From Thermococcus sp. (lineage in GTDB: Archaea; Methanobacteriota_B; Thermococci; Thermococcales; Thermococcaceae), in NCBI GenBank assembly GCA_027001105.1, contig JALTMZ010000009.1, positions 1 to 8,159 on the forward strand: a DNA stretch of 8,159 nt, written 5' to 3'. The position numbers were made by a program, and so were the translations under genes. Position 1 is the stretch's first letter. Every line of letters begins with the position of its first letter. This document shows positions 5,928 through 8,159 of the stretch, piece after piece. Below the pieces are notes generated by a model. That model worked only from the letters and a program-made list of their open reading frames with translations. It was not told where the DNA came from and searched no databases.

Positions 5928-7310
5928 TTAACTTCTTCCGAAGTCATCTTGAAACCTCACTATATCATCTTCTCCAAGATATTCTCCTATTTGAGTTTCT
6001 ATAACTTCCAAAACAACTTTTCCCGGGTTTTCTAATCTATGTTTAACTCCAGCTGGTATGAACACACTCTCCCCGGGTCTTAAGAGCATTTCTTTGTCCT
6101 CAACAACGACCTTTGCCGTCCCTCTAACAACGACCCAGTGCTCCGACCTGTGATAGTGCATTTGAAGTGAAAGTCTTTTTCCAGGCAATACTGTTAATCT
6201 CTTGATTTTATAGCGGTCTCCCTCTTCGAGGATGGTATAAGAACCCCAGGGCCTGTAAGCCGTTCTGTGGACAATAGCTCTTTCATCATTTTTTTCTTTG
6301 AGCTTCTCATAAACCAGCTTAACTTTCTGACCCTCCCCTCTTGATGCAACAAGTAGAGCATCTCCCGTATCAATTATTATAAGATCCCTCACACCAACCG
6401 TCGCCGTTAAACGTTCTGTTATAATCAAGTTGTTGTTTGAGTCAATTCCTATGTATTCGGCTTTTAATCCTCTTATCCTAACTGCGTTACCGTTTTGATC
6501 TTTTTTGAATGCTTCGTAGATGGAATCAAAGCTTCCAAGGTCATTCCAGTAAACGTTCAAGGGCACAACTGCAGCTTTGTCAGTCTTTTCCATAATCCCA
6601 TAATCGACGGATATATCTGGAACCATTTCATAGGCTTCTTCAATGCTCTTAGCCTCTTCAAATGCCTTGTAAACATCTGGAGTTAGCTTTTTGACCTCTT
6701 CAATGAAAAGCTCTGTATCAAACATGAACATCCCGCTGTTCCAGTAGTAGCCTTCCTCAACATATTTTTTCGCTGTCTCTAAGTCTGGTTTTTCTTTAAA
6801 TTCAGCGACTTTATAACCAACCTCCAGTTTCTCTCCGGGTCTTATATATCCGTAACCGGTATGGGGCTTTGTGGGCTTGACTCCAAATGTTACGAAATAA
6901 GCCTCAGCAAGCTTTTCTGCTTTTTTAAATGCATCGATATATTTTTCATTGACATCAACTAAATGATCCGATGGTAGAACAGCGACTTTGGACTTACCAA
7001 AATTCTCATTAATTGTTCTTATCCCCCAGTAAATAGCTGGAAGGGTGTTTTTTCCAACCGGCTCGAGGAGAACGTTTTCCTCTGGGATATCAATCCCCAT
7101 GTCTCTGAGTTCATCAAAAACCCTGAAGTGGTATTCCTTGTTGGTTACTATAAAAATCTCCTTCGGTTTTGAGAAGAGCAACGCTCTTTCTACAGTTTTT
7201 TGGAAAAGTGAGGTGTCGTCAAATATCCTTATGAACTGCTTTGGCATTAACTCTCTACTCAGCGGCCACAGACGAGTTCCTTTTCCTCCAGCCAAAATTA
7301 AAGTCTTCAT
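5928..7310 (-). CDS. manC: Bifunctional mannose-1-phosphate guanylyltransferase / mannose-6-phosphate isomerase ManC
   Basis: This 460-residue two-domain enzyme both isomerises fructose-6-phosphate to mannose-6-phosphate and makes GDP-mannose from mannose-1-phosphate and GTP. The N-terminal nucleotidyltransferase shows Gly-Gly-Lys-Gly-Thr-Arg-Leu-Trp-Pro-Leu-Ser-Arg (8-19) with Pro-Lys-Gln-Phe (23-26), Glu-Pro..Lys-Asn-Thr (83-89), Pro-Ser-Asp-His (113-116), Gly-Tyr-Gly-Tyr-Ile (152-156), Phe-Lys-Glu-Lys-Pro (171-175) and Trp-Asn-Ser-Gly-Met-Phe (190-195). The C-terminal type II isomerase is a cupin starting at Arg-Pro-Trp-Gly (353-356). Likely metal ligands are Gln383, His385, Glu390 or His391, and His424. 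The start overlaps the mpgP stop (ATGA), and GGAGGTGAT lies inside the last mpgP codons, so translation is probably coupled. The length is usual for fused ManC proteins. Confidence 0.95.
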   Translation of the reverse strand: MKTLILAGGKGTRLWPLSRELMPKQFIRIFDDTSLFQKTVERALLFSKPKEIFIVTNKEYHFRVFDELRDMGIDIPEENVLLEPVGKNTLPAIYWGIRTINENFGKSKVAVLPSDHLVDVNEKYIDAFKKAEKLAEAYFVTFGVKPTKPHTGYGYIRPGEKLEVGYKVAEFKEKPDLETAKKYVEEGYYWNSGMFMFDTELFIEEVKKLTPDVYKAFEEAKSIEEAYEMVPDISVDYGIMEKTDKAAVVPLNVYWNDLGSFDSIYEAFKKDQNGNAVRIRGLKAEYIGIDSNNNLIITERLTATVGVRDLIIIDTGDALLVASRGEGQKVKLVYEKLKEKNDERAIVHRTAYRPWGSYTILEEGDRYKIKRLTVLPGKRLSLQMHYHRSEHWVVVRGTAKVVVEDKEMLLRPGESVFIPAGVKHRLENPGKVVLEVIETQIGEYLGEDDIVRFQDDFGRS

Positions 7311-7320
7311 TCTATCACCT
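7307..7320 (-). promoter_or_regulatory. manC ribosome binding site and start inside the mpgP 3' end
   Basis: The - strand reads AGGTGATAGAATGA, preceded by GG, so the site is a full GGAGGTGAT three bases before the manC ATG. In the mpgP frame the same bases encode the last residues Glu-Val-Ile-Glu and the TGA stop. This favours coupled translation of the phosphatase and ManC. Confidence 0.8.
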
Positions 7321-8044
7321 CCAGCAATTCTTTTATTGAACTGATATTCACAGCCTCTGGATGTTTTAGGTTCCCAACTATAAACGCCTTGTCAACAACT
7401 TCAAATAGGGGGAAGTCATTAAAGCTGTCTCCAACAGCATAGCTTTCTATATCTCCAAATAGTTTAGAATATAGGAGTAAGAGCACATGAGCAGCTTTTC
7501 CTTTGTTTGTATTTCCATGAACATTATAAAATCTGCTTCCCTTTGACACTGTAAGCCCTTTCGATTTAATTATATCCACAAATTTTTCATTCCTCCACCG
7601 AAAGATCGTTTCTGAGTATTCTCTCCTTGCTGCAAGCTCAGCAAGATGCTTTGGCAAACCCGTAAATTTCATTATCTCCTCAATTGTCGAATTTCCATAG
7701 TATTTAAGCCCAAATACCCAGCCAATTTCGCTAAGAACATTTTGAATTTTCCTATAGCTTTCACCAAGCTCTATGATAAAATATCTTTCAGTTTCCCTTG
7801 TGAAATTAAATTTGAATGGGAATACGTCCTTTGGGATGTATATTGCACTTCCCGTCTCCACTATGAATGGATCCTCAACATTCAAAGTTTTTCTGTAATA
7901 CTCCTGCTCTGCCCTTGTTTTTGATGAATTAAAGATTATTCTAAACCCTCTTCTTTTTAGCTCGTCAATTATTTGTTTTGCTGGTTCTGGAGAGTAATCA
8001 TCTCCAATTAAAGTTTTATCAAGGTCAAGGAATATCACTCTCAT
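7307..8044 (-). CDS. mpgP: Mannosyl-3-phosphoglycerate phosphatase MpgP
   Basis: This 245-residue HAD-superfamily phosphatase removes phosphate from mannosyl-3-phosphoglycerate to give the compatible solute mannosylglycerate. Motif I is Asp7-Leu-Asp9-Lys-Thr-Leu, with nucleophile Asp7 and acid/base Asp9. Motif II is Phe-Asn-Ser-Ser-Lys-Thr-Arg (38-44), motif III uses Lys181 or Lys183 in Asn-Lys-Gly-Lys, and motif IV is Gly-Asp-Ser-Phe-Asn-Asp (205-210, Mg2+ ligands). A cap domain of the Cof/MPGP type fills about residues 80-175. I chose ATG 8044 because AGGTGAT lies 3 nt upstream and motif I begins at residue 4. The longer frame to a TTG at 8089 overlaps mpgS and would add 15 unlikely residues. 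It follows mpgS by 4 bp and overlaps manC by 4 bp. The neighbours settle the substrate among HAD enzymes. Confidence 0.95.
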   Translation of the reverse strand: MRVIFLDLDKTLIGDDYSPEPAKQIIDELKRRGFRIIFNSSKTRAEQEYYRKTLNVEDPFIVETGSAIYIPKDVFPFKFNFTRETERYFIIELGESYRKIQNVLSEIGWVFGLKYYGNSTIEEIMKFTGLPKHLAELAARREYSETIFRWRNEKFVDIIKSKGLTVSKGSRFYNVHGNTNKGKAAHVLLLLYSKLFGDIESYAVGDSFNDFPLFEVVDKAFIVGNLKHPEAVNISSIKELLEVIE

Positions 8045-8054
8045 TCTATCACCT
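8041..8054 (-). promoter_or_regulatory. mpgP ribosome binding site and start, embedding the mpgS stop
   Basis: AGGTGATAGAATGA on the - strand contains the ribosome binding site AGGTGAT, the mpgS stop TGA (8051-8049, inside the site) and the mpgP ATG (8044). Ribosomes ending mpgS would be placed on the next site. The same 14 bases recur at the mpgP/manC junction (7307-7320). Confidence 0.8.
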
Positions 8055-8159
8055 GATAAAGTTATATAGATGCGGCATATTAAGAACAAAAGACTCCCAT
8101 GCTCCGGATTGGTGTTTAGTTAATGCAGGTATATAAAATTTATCAAGGAGTAAAAAAAC
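8049..8159 (-). CDS. mpgS: Mannosyl-3-phosphoglycerate synthase MpgS, C-terminal end (partial)
   Basis: This open frame runs in from the window edge and ends in TGA at 8051-8049, giving 36 C-terminal residues too short to stand out as a separate ORF. They read like real protein: Leu-Asp-Lys-Phe-Tyr-Ile-Pro-Ala-Leu-Thr-Lys-His-Gln, then Gly-Ala-Trp-Glu-Ser-Phe and Met-Pro-His-Leu-Tyr. The stop sits 4 bp before mpgP in the same orientation. In the characterised Pyrococcus horikoshii locus the synthase precedes mpgP, manC and manB in this order. MpgS (glycosyltransferase family 55) transfers mannose from GDP-mannose to 3-phosphoglycerate. The identity is inferred mainly from gene order, because the catalytic domain lies outside the window. 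Confidence 0.75.
   Translation of the reverse strand, partial: VFLLLDKFYIPALTKHQSGAWESFVLNMPHLYNFIR

Noticed and set aside
8062..8074. A second TATA-like stretch (CTATATAAC on the - strand) near mpgP
   Set aside because: It is also mpgS coding sequence (Leu-Tyr-Asn). A start point 25 nt on would remove the mpgP ribosome binding site.
8045..8089. N-terminal extension of MpgP to a TTG at 8089
   Set aside because: It overlaps mpgS, lacks a ribosome binding site, and would move HAD motif I away from its usual place near the N-terminus.
8130..8141. A strong TATA-like box on the - strand (AATTTTATATAC) that could drive mpgP
   Set aside because: It lies within the open C-terminal coding frame of mpgS (8049-8159) and encodes Lys-Phe-Tyr-Ile-Pro. 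With mpgP 4 bp after mpgS, an operon explains the layout better.

Overview
The window looks like a chromosomal segment of a hyperthermophilic archaeon of the order Thermococcales (Thermococcus/Pyrococcus type). The grounds are a mannosylglycerate gene order matching the one characterised in Pyrococcus horikoshii, strong archaeal Shine-Dalgarno sites (AGGTGAT, GGAGG), archaeal TATA-like boxes, very dense packing with 4-bp ATGA overlaps, and proteins rich in Lys, Glu and Ile. This is judged by eye, without a database search. No RNA genes, mobile elements, CRISPR repeats or large repeats were seen. All gaps between genes are under 90 bp.

Left part, + strand (1-1906): the end of an ECF-type cobalt/nickel importer operon. 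It holds the CbiM C-terminus, a small PDGLE membrane protein in the position of CbiN, the CbiQ transmembrane coupling subunit and the CbiO ATPase. Two of the three junctions are ATGA overlaps, and CbiQ starts at TTG behind a strong ribosome binding site. Two further + strand genes follow: an acetamidase/formamidase family amidohydrolase (1942-2841) and a 156-aa soluble protein I do not recognise (2879-3349).

Middle, - strand (3405-4441): two half-size membrane proteins joined by an ATGA overlap. They resemble each other along most of their length and look like the two halves of one COG0701/ArsP-type (DUF318) permease made as separate chains. The Cys-Ser-Cys centre I recall for that family is absent from both. 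A short GC-rich hairpin (3359-3378) lies between these genes and the convergent 156-aa gene.

Right part, - strand (4528-8159): the mannosylglycerate operon. In transcription order it is the mpgS C-terminus (partial), mpgP, manC and manB. ManC (bifunctional mannose-6-phosphate isomerase/mannose-1-phosphate guanylyltransferase) and ManB (phosphomannomutase) supply GDP-mannose. MpgS joins it to 3-phosphoglycerate, and MpgP removes the phosphate to give mannosylglycerate, a compatible solute made under salt and heat stress. The mpgS/mpgP and mpgP/manC junctions share an identical 14-nt sequence that carries the ribosome binding site, the start codon and the upstream gene's stop, read in different frames.

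Most of the window is ordinary core metabolism and transport. The most unusual item is the split, cysteine-poor permease pair. The unknown 156-aa protein and the pairing of an amidase with a Ni/Co importer are secondary.
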